This document shows positions 35,851 to 49,269 of a stretch of 64,000 nucleotides of DNA, one piece after another. The number at the start of each line of letters is the position of its first letter. Position 1 is the first letter of the stretch. The position numbers and the translations under genes are program-made. This DNA comes from Brachionus manjavacas (taxonomy: Eukaryota > Rotifera > Eurotatoria > Ploima > Brachionidae). Below the pieces are notes generated by a model. That model had not been told where the DNA came from. It made no database searches and was given only the letters and a program-made list of their open reading frames with translations. Location of the stretch: the NCBI GenBank assembly GCA_019054805.1, contig JAHQIY010000002.1, positions 7,254,001-7,318,000 on the forward strand, read 5' to 3'.

Positions 35851-37097
35851 GAATACTGTCAGAATTTTTAGTGCTCAGGATTGAATAATTAATAAGAAAA
35901 AATTTATTTTATAAAAAAGTTAATTGTCATTAAATTTTTAAGTATCAAAATGCAGAGACGATATCGAGAATGAATAAAAAACTTTCCGCCTGCAACTTGA
36001 ATATTAGGTCTAGGTTTGGATGTCAAATATAAAGCAATAGATAAACAATATCGAATCTTTTCAGATCAGAGTGACCACACTAATAATAATATTGATAATT
36101 CAATCTATTAATCTTTAAAAATTTCTTTTTAAATGAACTAAGATAAGGTCCACCGTTTTACCAACTAACAATTCAAAGAAAACTGATTAAAAATGCGAAA
36201 AACCTCACAATTTTTTTGTCAACAGAATTTCAAGTATTTGGAATCGTTTCCCAAGAGACATATAAGACAAACTAAATTTAATTATTGCCCTGAGTCTAAA
36301 TAGCTTATTTTTTTTATTAATATTGTTAAATTTAATTGCTAAATTTTAATAATCATATTTATCTTGTTTTCAAACAAGAGATTTTTGAAGAATTTTGCAA
36401 CCATCAAGCATTCAATATTCAATTATATTAATTTAATTTTTACTTATTTTGTAAAAAAAATCAAAAATTGTTTAAATTTGTAATATTTTATAATGATCAA
36501 ATAAAAGAAGTGCCAATCGGTCTTTCATTACAAAGGCATTAGCCTTTTGATTAACCTTGAAAACGCAAAAAGAATCTTGTAGTTCAAAATATCAATTTAT
36601 AATAATTTTAAATAATAGCTTTGTTGTTGTTTGGGGTTTTAACCAAAAAAAAAATTGAAACTAGGGTGTAAAAATTAATTTTTTTCTATTAAAATTCTTT
36701 AGATAAATAGTCAAGAAACTAAATATGAAATTTTAATTTATTATGAAAATCAAAAGTTATTGACTTAATAACTGAAAGGTTTTTTTTTCGATTCAATTAA
36801 GCAAAATAACTTAGGCTTTTAGAAAAAAAAAGTTATTCATTTTTCTACTGTTATTTTGTTCTGAAATTCACACTGCCAAAAAGGATGAATAAATTTATTC
36901 GAAAATAATGCATCATCAATATTCTAGTGTTAATTTATTAAATTAGAATAAAAGCATATTAAAACAAAAATTTAAATAAAAAAAATAAATTTCAATAATG
37001 ATTTATTTAAACCCTTTTTAAAAAAAACAATATCTTAATCTTAATATCAAATTGTTAATAAAACATTATTTTTATGTTAGTTAAAAATATTCTTGCA
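35851..37097. other. Gene-free stretch upstream of the TRPM gene
   Basis: AT-rich, with no supported exon on either strand. If the TRPM gene has further 5' exons (its N-terminus is shorter than vertebrate TRPM2) they should be here, but none with a clear coding pattern was seen. Confidence 0.45.
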
Positions 37098-40000
37098 ATG
37101 AAAAATTCAGAAAAATCTTTGCCCGAAAGTTCAATTAGACATGGTAAACTAATTTTCGAAGATAACCATCAACGTTACACTAAACCAGTAATGATTATTT
37201 AAATGATGATTTTTTATATAGTTTTTGATCTTTTTTAGAGTGAGTATGTTAGAGTTCGATTTGATTTTGATGTTGATGTATTGGCAAAATATATAGCAAA
37301 TAGATGGTTGAAAAAAAATCCAAAAATTATTATTCCAGTAATAACCGGTCTAAGTCATTTCAAGACCTGGAAAAACCAAAAACAATTAAACAAGTTTAAA
37401 AGGGGAATAATAAAGGTTTTATCATAGTTTGTTAAGTTTTTAAATTTTTATATTCAATTTTAGGTTGCTTATACATCCGATGTTGTGTATATAACTAATG
37501 GATACAACACAGGTATTTCTAGAATAATTGGTGATGCATTCAGAGAAGAGAGTTTAGCGCGGCGAAGTGATCCTACTCCAAACTCGTATTCTCTTAAGGA
37601 AAATCAAACCGACATAGGTATCTTGATAGGAATTCTATCAACTTCTGAACTCAAAAATGTCCAACTTTTAGATGGATCACTAGTAAATTGAAAAAAAATT
37701 AATCTCTTATTTTTTCTAAGTAATTATTAAAGGAAATATTTAATTATAAAGTTGAAGATTCGCATTCTGGATACTTTTTGAATCCCGATCATACACACTT
37801 TATTCTAGTTGATGATGAAAATATTCCAATTAAACTTCTTAAATTTCGTGTTGCGTTAGAAAAGCGGCTTCAGTTTCCGTTTTTAAATAAGAATAGTAAA
37901 AAGTCCCAAGCCAACCTATCTGATACTAAATTAATATCTGAAATATCAAATGATAAAATACCAATTGTTTCACTTCTGATCGGTGGAGGAGTCGGAAGCA
38001 TTAGTTTAGTGCTAACCAAAATATATCAGCATTCGCCAATATTGGTGTTCAAGGGAACTGGCCATGCTCCTGACTTAATCAGCAGTGCTTATGAGGATTT
38101 TGCTGATAGATTCGATAATTTTTCAGATAACCATCTCAGAACTGCTATAACAATGCGCATTACGGAAAAATTTCCAAAAGAGTCTAAAGACGATTCAACA
38201 CGAAACAAAATCAAAGACAATCTACTACAAATATTAAAAAATTCCAACACACAAGTTTTTTTTAATTTTTTTTTAGATATTAAAATTCTAAAAATTATTT
38301 ATTATTAATTTAAGGATTCAGGAAATCTCATTTGTGTCATAGATTCATTAAGCGTCAATTGTGAACTAGATGATATTGACAAATACATCATCTTATCATT
38401 ACTACAAAGTAATATTTATTTGATTTTACATTTGATAAGTTTAAAAAAAATTTTGTTAATATTTTATTTTTCTTATCATATATAATCAAGAGCTTATTAC
38501 TGAAACTAAGGAAAATGTGTAAAATAATAAGATGACATAATATGATGACCGAAAAAATTAAAGATTTAAGGTGAAAATCACAGTATAACTTTTACTATAA
38601 AAAATTAAATTCTTTTTATTTAAATTTCTCTAGAATATTAATTAAAAAGGATACTTTAAGGCTTTTAAAGCAAAAAAAAATACAGCGAAAAGTCACAATT
38701 ATCCAAAGTATGTAAAACCACATGATTTTTAGGATTAATTATTTTTTAGTTTTTTTTTAAACCCTTTTGATTTCTAAAAAATTCAAAACTCTGGACTTGA
38801 CTTTGACGGAATGACTTTTGAACAACACTGATTCTGAGAATAGTGGTATATTTAAGCTGCTATTTTATTTTTAAAAGAATATACTGCAAGTAAAAATTGC
38901 ACTTTTAAATTTTTATGTCTATCAGATAGAAAAGTTTTAAAGAAAAATTTCTCGTTATTTTTATTCATTTTAAAAGCCTTTAATTAAGTTTAGAACGATG
39001 ATATGAATTTTTTTTAAAGAAATAAAATCAGATAAATACAAAAATTTCCAAATTTAAAAAAAATGCATTGAAAAGAAAATATTTATTTTTTTGATTTTTA
39101 TTCAAACTAGCTTGACTTTTTGCCGAAATTAATTAGTGATGTTTGAAAAAAAAATACAAGAATTCTTTTCTCCCAATTTTTTAATTCATAGCTTTTTAAG
39201 ACAAGAAAATAAAGGAATGAATTCATTCTAGATTTTTTCAATACTTTAAAGCTAGAGCTGAGTGCTTTTAAATCATTTTAAACAATATTTTTATATTAAT
39301 TTTTAGCTCAGATAATTTAAAAAAATTTAATTTATCCCACTTCAAAATAGGTAATTTGGTCAAATTTTGGATGTTTTATTTAGAATAAATAAATGACCAT
39401 TTAAAGTATAAAATTGAAATTAAGAATGTTCCAATTTTCCGATTTTTAATATTGTTGGGTTCAGCACGTCAAGATCTTTAAGAAAATATCCTAAAATTCA
39501 ATATTTTTTTCATATTGTCCCATATCCTTTATGTTTTTGGTAATTGTTTAAAATAAAAAAATAGCTTAATAAATAATTAATAACTCAAAAAGGAAATATA
39601 AAAAACTCAAAAAAGCCAAATTTAAAAATAGAATAATAAAAAAATGATTTTTGAAAAATTTAAATTTTTTAAGTATTCTCTTTTTTCATCTTCTTTACTT
39701 TATTGCAAGAAATTTTGAATAAAAGAACTTTTTTCACAATAAAATTTTTCAAAATATGGCTAATTGATTAATTTATTAGAAAAAATATGAAATTCCTATT
39801 ATATTGAAATTTTATTGATTTTGTGATATTTTTTAAGGCCAGCCAAATAATGAAAAATCTAAAGAAATTCTCAAGAAAAATCTGATACCTATCATACTTG
39901 ATTGGAATCGACCCGAAATAGCACTGAATGAAATATTCCAAAGAGAAGGCTCTCACAAATTGGACGTAGATAAACATATGTTTGAAAAGGCGTTACTAAC

Positions 40001-43000
40001 CAGAAATCGGGAAGAGTTTATAGAAATATTTTTGGACCAAGGCTTCCAAATACACAGGTTTTTGAACCATATTAAAATGTTTCACCTTTTTGAAAAGTGC
40101 GAAGATAGAGAATTTTTTCTGACAGTTTCAATCGAAAAAGGTATCGGCCTCAAACTTAATCAGGAAATATTCGATCAAATGAGACTTCAACCGCCTGACT
40201 TCTTCCGCAAATACATTAATCCCTTGGTCAAAAAGTTAAGTGATATAGAAGAGTTTTTTCAAATTCTTGAGATGTCACTGAATGCACTGAAGCTTTACAT
40301 TGGAGAAGGTGAACTCATGGCCGAACGAAAAGCAATTGTTTATCTAATTGTGTTTGCTGTCTTGCTCAAAAGGCACAAATTAGCAAAGATATTGTGGAAG
40401 AGAACCGATCAGCCCATAATAGTTGCACTTCTTTGTTCTATGATGTACACAAGATTGTCTTTGCTTTGTCACGAAAGCTATCTCAAATCAGAGCTTGAAC
40501 AGTATTCTAAGTAAAATTTTAAATTTAAAAATTAAATTAAATTATTTTATAAAATGATTTGTTTTCAAAGAGATTTCTCTAAATGTGCAATTGGGGTTCT
40601 TGACATGAGCTTTTCTCAATCGGATAACCGGGTTTATGATGTTCTTAATAGAAAAAATTCAGATTTGAACGATCTGACTGTGATTGAACTTGCATATAAT
40701 TCAGATAATAAGGAATTTTTGGCTCATCCATGCTGTCAAAAGTGGATCACTAAAAAATTTTATGGTTCGATTGAAATTAGAGAACTAAGCTTTGGTCTTT
40801 TTGAACTTCCAATATGGATAAAAGTAAATTAACAAAATTCAAAGAATCCAAAAACCAATAATGATTAAAATATTTTTCAAGATTCTTTCGAGTGCTTTTT
40901 TTATATTTCCTATGTATTTGTGGATTGATTTTCCAAATAAACGCCGTAAAAAAATAACAGGACATACCAATTCAGGTAATTTTACTTAATTTGAAATCAT
41001 TTTTTTTAGGAATTTTTAAAGATTATCTATTATTAAAAGTTTTTCAACTGGCGTTATTATTTTTCTCCTTAATGTCTTACAAATTAAAATTAAAGTTAAT
41101 AATGAATTTTCAACAAAAAAATTAAAAGCTTTAGCAATTAAGTAAATTTTAAAAATTAATGTGTTCTTTTAAGATAATCAATTTTTTGGAATAGAATCCA
41201 AGAATTATTCTGTCCAATATTTTATAATTTTTACACAGATGCAATCCATTTTCTGATGGCATTTTGATAAATTAAAAATACTTAGAAAACCAAAAAAATT
41301 TTTCCATCTTTTTCCCACTAACCGTCTCATCGGAGCAAGACTCAGACTGGTGGTGGTTCCATGATGGTCCAATTCCAATTTCAGTCTCAGTTTGGTAGTC
41401 TCGGTCAGGAATTTCATTTTTTTTATTTATAAAATTTAAAATTATCATCGAAAAAATTTAAATTACTAAATTTTAATTGCACTTAATAATGAGTACCTGA
41501 GAAATTTAAGATCTTAAAAGACCGAGACTAGTCCAAAAAATATGGTAGTAGAGCCACCGAAAAGGTTCCAGTGTTTTTCGTGTCAATAGGCTGTCATCCA
41601 ATACCACATAAATTTTAAAAAATACTAAAATTTTAAAATAAATCAAGTTCAGGAAGATGATCAATTTGAACAAGATGACCAAGATGAAGAGCGAATGATA
41701 CGCACTGAACTAATGAACATTAGCACAAAACAGCATGAAGTTATTTTTTTTTAAACTTTAAGAGTGAAATAATTTTTAGCTTACAGAAACTTTTTCCTAT
41801 TAATCAAGGAAAAACGAAAAATAGAAATATCTGACATTCATCAGGCTTCACCACCATTTTGGCAAAAAATATTTCTGTTATGGAGCGCTCCTGTGACCAA
41901 ATTTTGGATCAATTTAGTAACGATGACCAAAGTCTAAAAATTTAAAATTTAATTCAAATATTTATAAGCTCTTTTATATCATTTATTTGAGTTTGTTTGG
42001 ATTGGCAGCCTTGTGGTAATTGATTGAATTTTTAAAATGAAAATATTTAAATTTTGATTTTTAAAGGCCATCCTGTGGTAATTTGTTGGTTGATTCCGTA
42101 ATTTGGGTATGGACGGCAGTAATTTGCTGCGAAACTGCTCGCCGAACTTATAACAAATATGTGGTAAAATTTAATCTTTAATTATTTGATTTGTGACATA
42201 ACGTTTGATCAAAGATGGGTAGTAATCTGCCACTTAAATTTTCATGCTTTGAGATCATTGTTATTTTGGTATTTTTGATCTTGTTTCTGTTGGTGAGAAT
42301 ATTAGGAAAATGGAATTTCGGTAAAGAGTTTTCAGATTTTGAGTATTTTTAATTTTATTAAATTTTAAGATGTTTTAACTTCTAAAACAATTTTATGCCT
42401 TGGACTCATATTTTTTTACTATCGCTCAGTGTTTGTTTATTTGCCTATTAGCCCTACTTTAGGGCCAATGCTGGTAAAAATGAAGTACATGGTTCGAATC
42501 GATTTTTTGACTTTTCTAAGAATGTTTTTTGTTTTTATGGCAGGTAATTTTTTATTCATCAAAAATTATTTAGTTGTTAATTATTTTAGCTGGTGGAATA
42601 ACTATAAATGCTATTGTTTATCCATACTATCCTTTAAATAGTGAGCTAATTAAGCGAGTTTTCTTGAGAGCATTTTTTGGACTCTTCATTACAGAAAAAG
42701 AGGACTTAAATGGTAAACAATTTTTTATGGTTTATTTAATTAATTAATTTTTCTTTAGCTCGAGAGGTTTGTAATTCAAATATTCAACAAGAATTGGGCT
42801 ATTGTAAAAAAGGTAAATTACCTATTAAATTAAATTGAATATTAAAATTTTTATTTTGTTAAATTTAAACATTTAAAATAATATTTTCTTTTAAATTTTT
42901 TTGAAGTTGATAGAATTTCGTTTAATTCTTATGGATCAAACGATTTAATAAATGAAGGTATATGTTATTTTTTTTTGCAATGAAAAAAATTCTAAAATTT

Positions 43001-46000
43001 ATCTTAAGCCAGGCTTGCTTGCCCAATACCTTCTCTAGTTGCATGGGGAATACTTATTCAATATTTGTTGTTGGTAAAGTTGTTCCTGACTACCCTTTTA
43101 ACAGCCATGTTTAGTCACACTAAAGCAAAAGTTGATGCAGAATCTGATCAAATTGTAAATTTTTTCTATCAAAACAGTTTTTTTTTAAATGACAAAAAAA
43201 ATTTCATAAATCTTTTATTAAAATTGTAAGTTATTTGAAAAGAGATCTCAAGATTTAAAAAAAATGTTTTCTAATTACAATACTGCTACGCCATGAGGAT
43301 TCTTACGTAAATTTTCGTAAATAAACGATAAATTACGTATATTTACGTAAAATTATTTCAAAAATTCATTTCACAACAATGGATGCATACTTGTTATAAA
43401 TGGATTTATTTTTCTTATGTGAAATGATCCACCCTTTTGAAGCTTAATAACACCTTTTGAAGCTGAAAAAGATGCACATTCTGACTAAAAAAACTTTCAA
43501 AAATTGACAAGGATTTGTAGGTTCAATTTAGTTAAAATAAAGACATTAGATAATAGAGAATAGTTGGTTTATTATATGTTGCCATAAGTCTAGGGTTTTT
43601 CATAATAAATTTGACATAAAAATCAAAATGGTTGGATGGCGAAGGGTACAAAATCATGTAATGTAGCAATACTGGAAAAAAAACGATATTTCGCATCTAA
43701 ATCAAAGAGAGATAGTGTCAAGCATAAATTTTGATTATTTTTTAAATAGTTTGATAAACAAAATAAACTGACAAAAGTTCAAATTTTAAACAAAATTTAA
43801 GGAAATAAATTGGGAGCGTTGTTTAAATAATATTTTAGGAAATATATTAAATTTATAATAAAAATATTATTAAAAAGATTTTTCACAAATATTTTATTTT
43901 TAAAATATTATAAATAGAAAGGAATTTTTTAACTTTACCCTGTTTAAGTGTTGAAATATTTTTTTAAATATATTTTTTAACGAAAAATTGATAAATAATT
44001 TTCTCAAAGTGGATGTTTCAGCGATATGAAATTGTGATCGATTATGAACAGCGTTTAAAATTGCCACCTCCATTAACAGTAATATCTTATGTCATAATGT
44101 TTTTTGAATGGATTTGTGATAGACAAAATTATGAAACAGTAAATTTTTTTGCAAAAATCTTTAAAGAAATTTTAAAAATTTACAATTATTCATTAATTTT
44201 CGGAAAAATCCTTTAATTTGTTTTGGTCAATTAAAAGCTTAGTTAGGGAAACAATAATGAACATCTGATTACTTTTTTATCAAGAGAACTACTTATCTCT
44301 TTAATCAAATTAACCAAAATATAAAAAACATTTTTAAAATTTCTGTCTAAATTCAATCAAAATTTATTTAAAATTTAAAGATAAAATATAATTTTAAAAA
44401 ACGTTCTTCGACCAAACTAGAGTGTGCAGATGATAGATTTTATGAAGAGCCCAGCAAGTTCGGTAATCAGAATACCCTGAGTGATTTCGAGTGCAAAAAA
44501 AAACATTTTAAATTAAAAAATTCGGCTTCAAAAAAACAAATTGATCATGGCTTGTATTGGAAAAATGTTGCCCAAGATTATGCTAAAAAACTTGAAGATT
44601 CGGCCCGAGAAAAAGATATTCACAAGGAACAAGCTATAGGGTAATGGAATTTAAAAAAAATTTAATTTTTTTCAATCTTCTTTAATAGATTGTTTCGTCT
44701 CAAAGAAGAATTTCAGAGTCAAAGAAAAAATATAAAGCGTTTAGATGATCGTTTGGTATCAATGGAGCGGAACTTGACTACTGTTCAAGTAACAGTGGAG
44801 TTTTTGAAGCATTTTTTGACAAACAAAGACTCAAACGGACTCAAATCAACTAATCTAAGTTTACATGTAATGGCCAGACAATCGCCATATCCGTATACAA
44901 TTCAATCAAGATATCCAGTATTTGATAAATATGTGAATTGGCAAATTATTTACGATTCGTATGATCCACCTTTCATAAAAATAGATAATAGCCTAAATTT
45001 CAAACAAAATGAACTTAATCTAATTGATCCAAATGACTTGAAGTATTTTAAAATTTAATTTTTAGTTTTAATTTAATCAAATTAAAATTTCAAGTCTTGT
45101 TGAACTTGGTTCTAATGTAACGGAAATAAAAACAAATCTTGGATTTAGTTTTGTAAATGAAAATTCAATTAAATTGCCGGAATTGGAGCTTAGTACCAAT
45201 GTTACATGTCCAACTGATGATATTAATGTTTTTAATATCGATGATCAATTAGACACGTTGATCAACAATTCAACTTCATCATTTTTTGAATCACAGAAAA
45301 AAATTATCAATAAATGGAACAAAGTAACTGTATGCATAATAGAAGATCAAAAAGTAGTCATAGATCGGAGCACTTGGATCGCAAGAGATGGAGTCTCTAT
45401 AAAATATGTTTCTGATACAATAGGTTATCCTTTGTAAGTAGCAATTTTTTATTTTAAAAGAGATAAATAAAAAAAAATTTAAAATATAAAATCGTATAAA
45501 TTTTTTTTTTTCAATTGAAATTCAGAATAAAATCTCAATTTAAAGAAACAGTGGTAAAATTGAGTTGAACACAACTTTTCAAATTCAACAAATAAAGTCT
45601 CAATTTTCATGATTAGGACTTTTAGAAAAAAAATTGTCTTTTACATATTGTATTTGTAAAAGTCGAATCAATTGAATTTATAATTTTCTTGATTTTCTGA
45701 CTAAAAATTCACGTGAAAAGTAAAATTATTATTTTAAAAAAATCCTCGGATCAGAACAGTCTTTAAAATAACATTTATCACTAAATTAAAAAAGTTTTGG
45801 TGATTCTTTAGTCAAAAAATTATATTAAAAAATCCGAATTTTGTATTACAAAAACAAATAAAAAATTAAAAAATTAAAAACCCAAAATTTATTTTTGATT
45901 ATTTAATCAGCAGATATATTCAAAGAGAAAAATTAAAAAAATTAATAAAAATAATTTTAAAAAATATTTATAAAATTCAATTTCGATTTTATATTTCAAT

Positions 46001-47010
46001 ACTTTTTTTCCTTAATTAAATCCAAATTAAAAAAAAAAGATTCCCCTAAAAAATTGCAAGAGTTTTTAAGTTTTTTTTATCAAAGTTCTGAATGTTAAAA
46101 AATCGTAACAATTTTTTTAAAACATTTTTTTAAAGTTTTTATTTAATTAATGGAGATAAAATATTATTACTTAAAATTACGTTAAAACATTTGGTCAAAT
46201 TATCACTATATATATTTTTAAAAATAGAATAAAATACGTTTTTTTTTCTTCTAGAAATCCGATGGGACGGACTGGAGCAAAAGGTAGAGGAGCGCTCTGG
46301 AGATGGGGACCAAATCATACAATCAGAATTATAATAACTCGATGGAGAAAATGTAGAGAAAATGACAAGCTTGGAATAACTAAATATCTAGATGTAGATG
46401 GTAGAAGAATGCTTGAATTTTTAGCTTGCAAAGATGCATCTTGTGGTGAATGGAAATTACCAGGAGTATCTTTTGAAAAAATTTGTTTTTCATATTCTTT
46501 AAATATAAAATTAAGGGAAAAATACTTGGTAATGTAAGTAGATACAATGTGGTGTGTGAATCATTTAACCAAAGTATACTTGAAAACAACAAAAGTGATC
46601 AAGAAACTGTAGAAACGGAAGATGATATGAGAAGATATTTTGAAAAATTTTCTAATGTGGAGAGAAGTGATTTTAAGATTATCGGAAAAAGAATTTATAA
46701 AGGTTATATGGATGATGCAAGAAATACAGTAAAATTTTATTTAATAAATGATTACAAAATTATTAATAAATATTTTAAGGATAATTGCTGGGTCGAGGCA
46801 GAAATATGGAATTTTCATTATGATGAATTAGATAAATTTGACCAGCTTATTCCAGATGTAATAATATAAATAAAGAAAAAAAGTAATTAATTTGAATAAA
46901 TTAAAAAGGGTCCGAGTAAATGGAAAGAAGTTTCATCGCATGTTAGACTTTATGGAAATCAAAATGCAATTTTAAAAGAAGTTGCTTTACAGCACCAAGC
47001 ATATTACTGA
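37098..47010 (+). CDS. TRPM2: TRPM2-like cation channel with C-terminal NUDT9-H (ADP-ribose sensor) domain
   Basis: TRPM2 is a Ca2+-permeable channel of the plasma membrane gated by ADP-ribose and Ca2+. Twenty-five exons give 1601 aa (human 1503): 37098-37187, 37239-37415, 37464-37682, 37733-38254, 38315-38408, 39838-40510, 40571-40823, 40882-40975, 41657-41739, 41809-41916, 41969-42015, 42067-42163, 42215-42320, 42370-42543, 42590-42712, 42759-42812, 42907-42957, 43009-43154, 44010-44138, 44423-44640, 44689-45042, 45095-45433, 46255-46465, 46516-46857, 46909-47010. The N-terminal half is the TRPM homology region (ITNGYNTGISRIIGDAFR; HTHFILVDD; LIGGGVGSISLVL). Six membrane segments lie at about residues 766-990, with S4-S5 PTLGPMLVKM and S6 ending TTLLTAMFSHT. 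Next come the TRP-helix segment WMFQRYEIVIDYE.RLKLPPP, a coiled coil (RLDDRLVSMERNL) and the NUDT9-H domain (SPYPYTIQSRYPV, YDPPF, NPMGRTGAKGRGALWRWGPN, YKGYMDDARNT, RLYGNQNAIL). Every junction keeps frame. Most introns are 46-69 bp; four exceed 650 bp. The exact 5' end is the least certain part. Confidence 0.92.
43281..43353. repeat. Cluster of TTTACGTAAA-type palindromes (B), in a TRPM intron
   Basis: Within 75 bp the motifs CTTACGTAAA, TTTTCGTAAA, AATTACGTA and TTTACGTAAAA follow one another. The preceding 'gctacgccatgaggat' resembles 'gctacgaggatctgac' just before cluster C (61537-61653), so these may be remnants of one dispersed element. Confidence 0.55.
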
Positions 47011-47625
47011 TTAGAAATTATTTAATGTGATTGATTTTTTGTTCAAATTATTTTATTAAATTTTTATTAATTATAAATAACAATTAAATATCAAAATAAC
47101 TTTATTTAAATTCATGAAAAGTAGTTAAAGTTTGATCACTGATTAAATTTTTTTGTCAACAAAATAAAAGAAAAAATGAATTTTACTATGATCAAATTTT
47201 TATTTATTATTTAATTCTATTAATTAGCTTTTTGTGAATTTATAAATCTAAAAATGAATTAATGTTCGTAAAAAAATTTAATCAAACAATCTTTTAAATG
47301 ATTTTAAATTTATTTTTAATGTTTTATTATTGGCTTTTAATTTACTTCCAATATTTTTTATTGAATAATTCATTTTTATTAGATTTTGTTCAGCGAAATA
47401 AAATAATAAAAATAAAAAAATTGAGTTTATTCCAGATTTTTTTTAGTTTCATGTTGGTGTTCAAGTGATCTTTTATAAATAATTATTTTTCAACTTCCTC
47501 TAAAAAAACTCGCTATAAAATATGTAACTCACTAAATTGGTTCAAAAATTCGGAATTCTGGTCAACTTACTTTTTGATAAATATAAATTCAGCAAAATTT
47601 ATCATCACCATTTTCATAAAACCTA
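47011..47625. other. Region just downstream of the TRPM gene
   Basis: AT-rich 3' flank with no gene. The TRPM transcript should end here; no unique polyadenylation signal can be singled out. Confidence 0.5.
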
Positions 47626-48869
47626 AGACTGTCAAAATATGCTAAAGCATTTTTTTCCTGTGACGCATATTATGTCCTAATAAGCATATAAGTAATTTTA
47701 AACTAATAAAGCATATTAAAAACAAATAAAGCAAATTAATAGCAAATAAAACATATTTCAGGAACATTTTAATTAATTTTTGAAACATTGAAAAAGTATA
47801 CAAGATTTTAAGTTGTTAAAATTTTGAAGAAACAGTTAAAATTAAATAAAAAAATATTTATTTAAAAGTTATTGATTCGAAATATGATTCTGAATAAGTT
47901 TTAAATGTTTTCTTTATTAAATTGACTAAAATTCATATAAAATTTGATTGAATTGAATTGTATTTTTATTGCATTTTTTTAAGCTATTATTAATCGTAAT
48001 TCAAAAAAAAAATTTTATTAAATGAAAAAAAGTTGAATTGCTTTAAATTTTCTAAATATAAGGCATATTTTTAATTATTAGTTTTCTTTTTTAAATAAAT
48101 CGATTTAAGAATATATCTTCAATTTATTTATTCCAGACTTGTATTAAGTCAGAAGTCAAGTGTAAGCCATGACTTTTACCTGATTCAAAATTTAAAAAAT
48201 TTTAGTGATGATTTTGACTTTTTTTAAAAATTGAATAAAAAAAAATATTAAAGACAATTAAAGAATTAATAGAGGAGCTTGGACCAAATTCAAAAATATT
48301 ATCCATCCTTTAATACTTCATTTAAAATATTTATTAAAAATATTATAAAAAAATTAGTTAAAAATTAATAAGACATAGATTTTTTACTGGGAAAAAATTA
48401 AGTTTCTAGTCTAAATTTAATTTTCAATGTGAAAAATGATTTTTTAAACAATGCTAATAACCGGCAAATTGAAGTTTAAGATATCAAAAAATTAAAATAA
48501 AAAATGCAATATTTTTAGATATAATAGGAAAAATAATTAATACCCTAATAAAAATTTTTTTAAAATTATTTTTTTAATTTTTGAACAAAGTCACAATTTG
48601 TCACTTTTTTTAAATTTTCAAAGTCCAAAACATGTTTTAAATTGTTTTTGACTTTTTAGGACTTTTTTTTCCTGTTTCTTATAAAAGTCTGATTATTTTG
48701 TTTTTTTATGCATATTTACCATATTCAAAGCATTTAAAGCAAATTTGGATTTGAATTTAAATTTTAAAAGCATATTGGTAGTAAAGGAAAAGCTTATTAT
48801 AATGAATTTTGGAGCATATTTTACAGCTAGAATTTTTTTTAAAGCATATTTTGGCCGTCTCTGATCATC
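47626..48869. mobile_element. Possible hAT-like element rich in AAAGCATATT repeats
   Basis: The left end reads CTAAGACTGTCAAAATATGC; the right end, on the opposite strand, reads CAGAGACGGCCAAAATATGC. The subterminal regions on both sides repeat 'aaagcatatt' many times (47680-47760 and 48710-48850), as hAT elements often do. The interior has no open frame. No matching target duplication was found, so limits and class are uncertain. Confidence 0.45.
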
Positions 48870-49269
48870 ACACATTAGCACAGGAAAAAAATGGCAAAAA
48901 TTCCCATAAAACGAGAAAGGTAAAGGAATATTGTTTAGAATCAATTACGCTTTAAATTTTTTTCGAGTTTTAAACGGAGTTCGCCGTAAAACCAACTTGG
49001 CCTATCAAGTTTACTTTTATTATCTGTAAAAAAGTTTATACAGGTAGGCTGGATTCAAATTACAATTTAAACAATCACCTTGAAGTGTAAGAATTTAGTG
49101 AATTTTTTTTTGACCTCAAATACAGCTATTCAGAAATTAAAAATTCTATTTTTACGCTCGATTTTCCCCTTCCGCACCGTCATACATTTACAAAATTAAT
49201 GCTTGCACAGGATATAAAAACACTGAAAATTAATCTATAGAGAAAATTAAAAGATGCCTATTAAATTTG

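Noticed and set aside
41205..41570. Less AT-rich patch in a TRPM intron with a 70-codon minus-strand frame and 'gtctcggtc'/'gaccgagac' ends
   Set aside because: May be a decayed inverted-repeat element, but the arms are too short and irregular to call.
42959..43130. Alternative acceptor AAGCCAG before 43012 for the exon carrying S6 of the TRPM gene
   Set aside because: It gives an immediate stop; the acceptor TTAAG before 43009 keeps the frame and yields a complete S6 segment.
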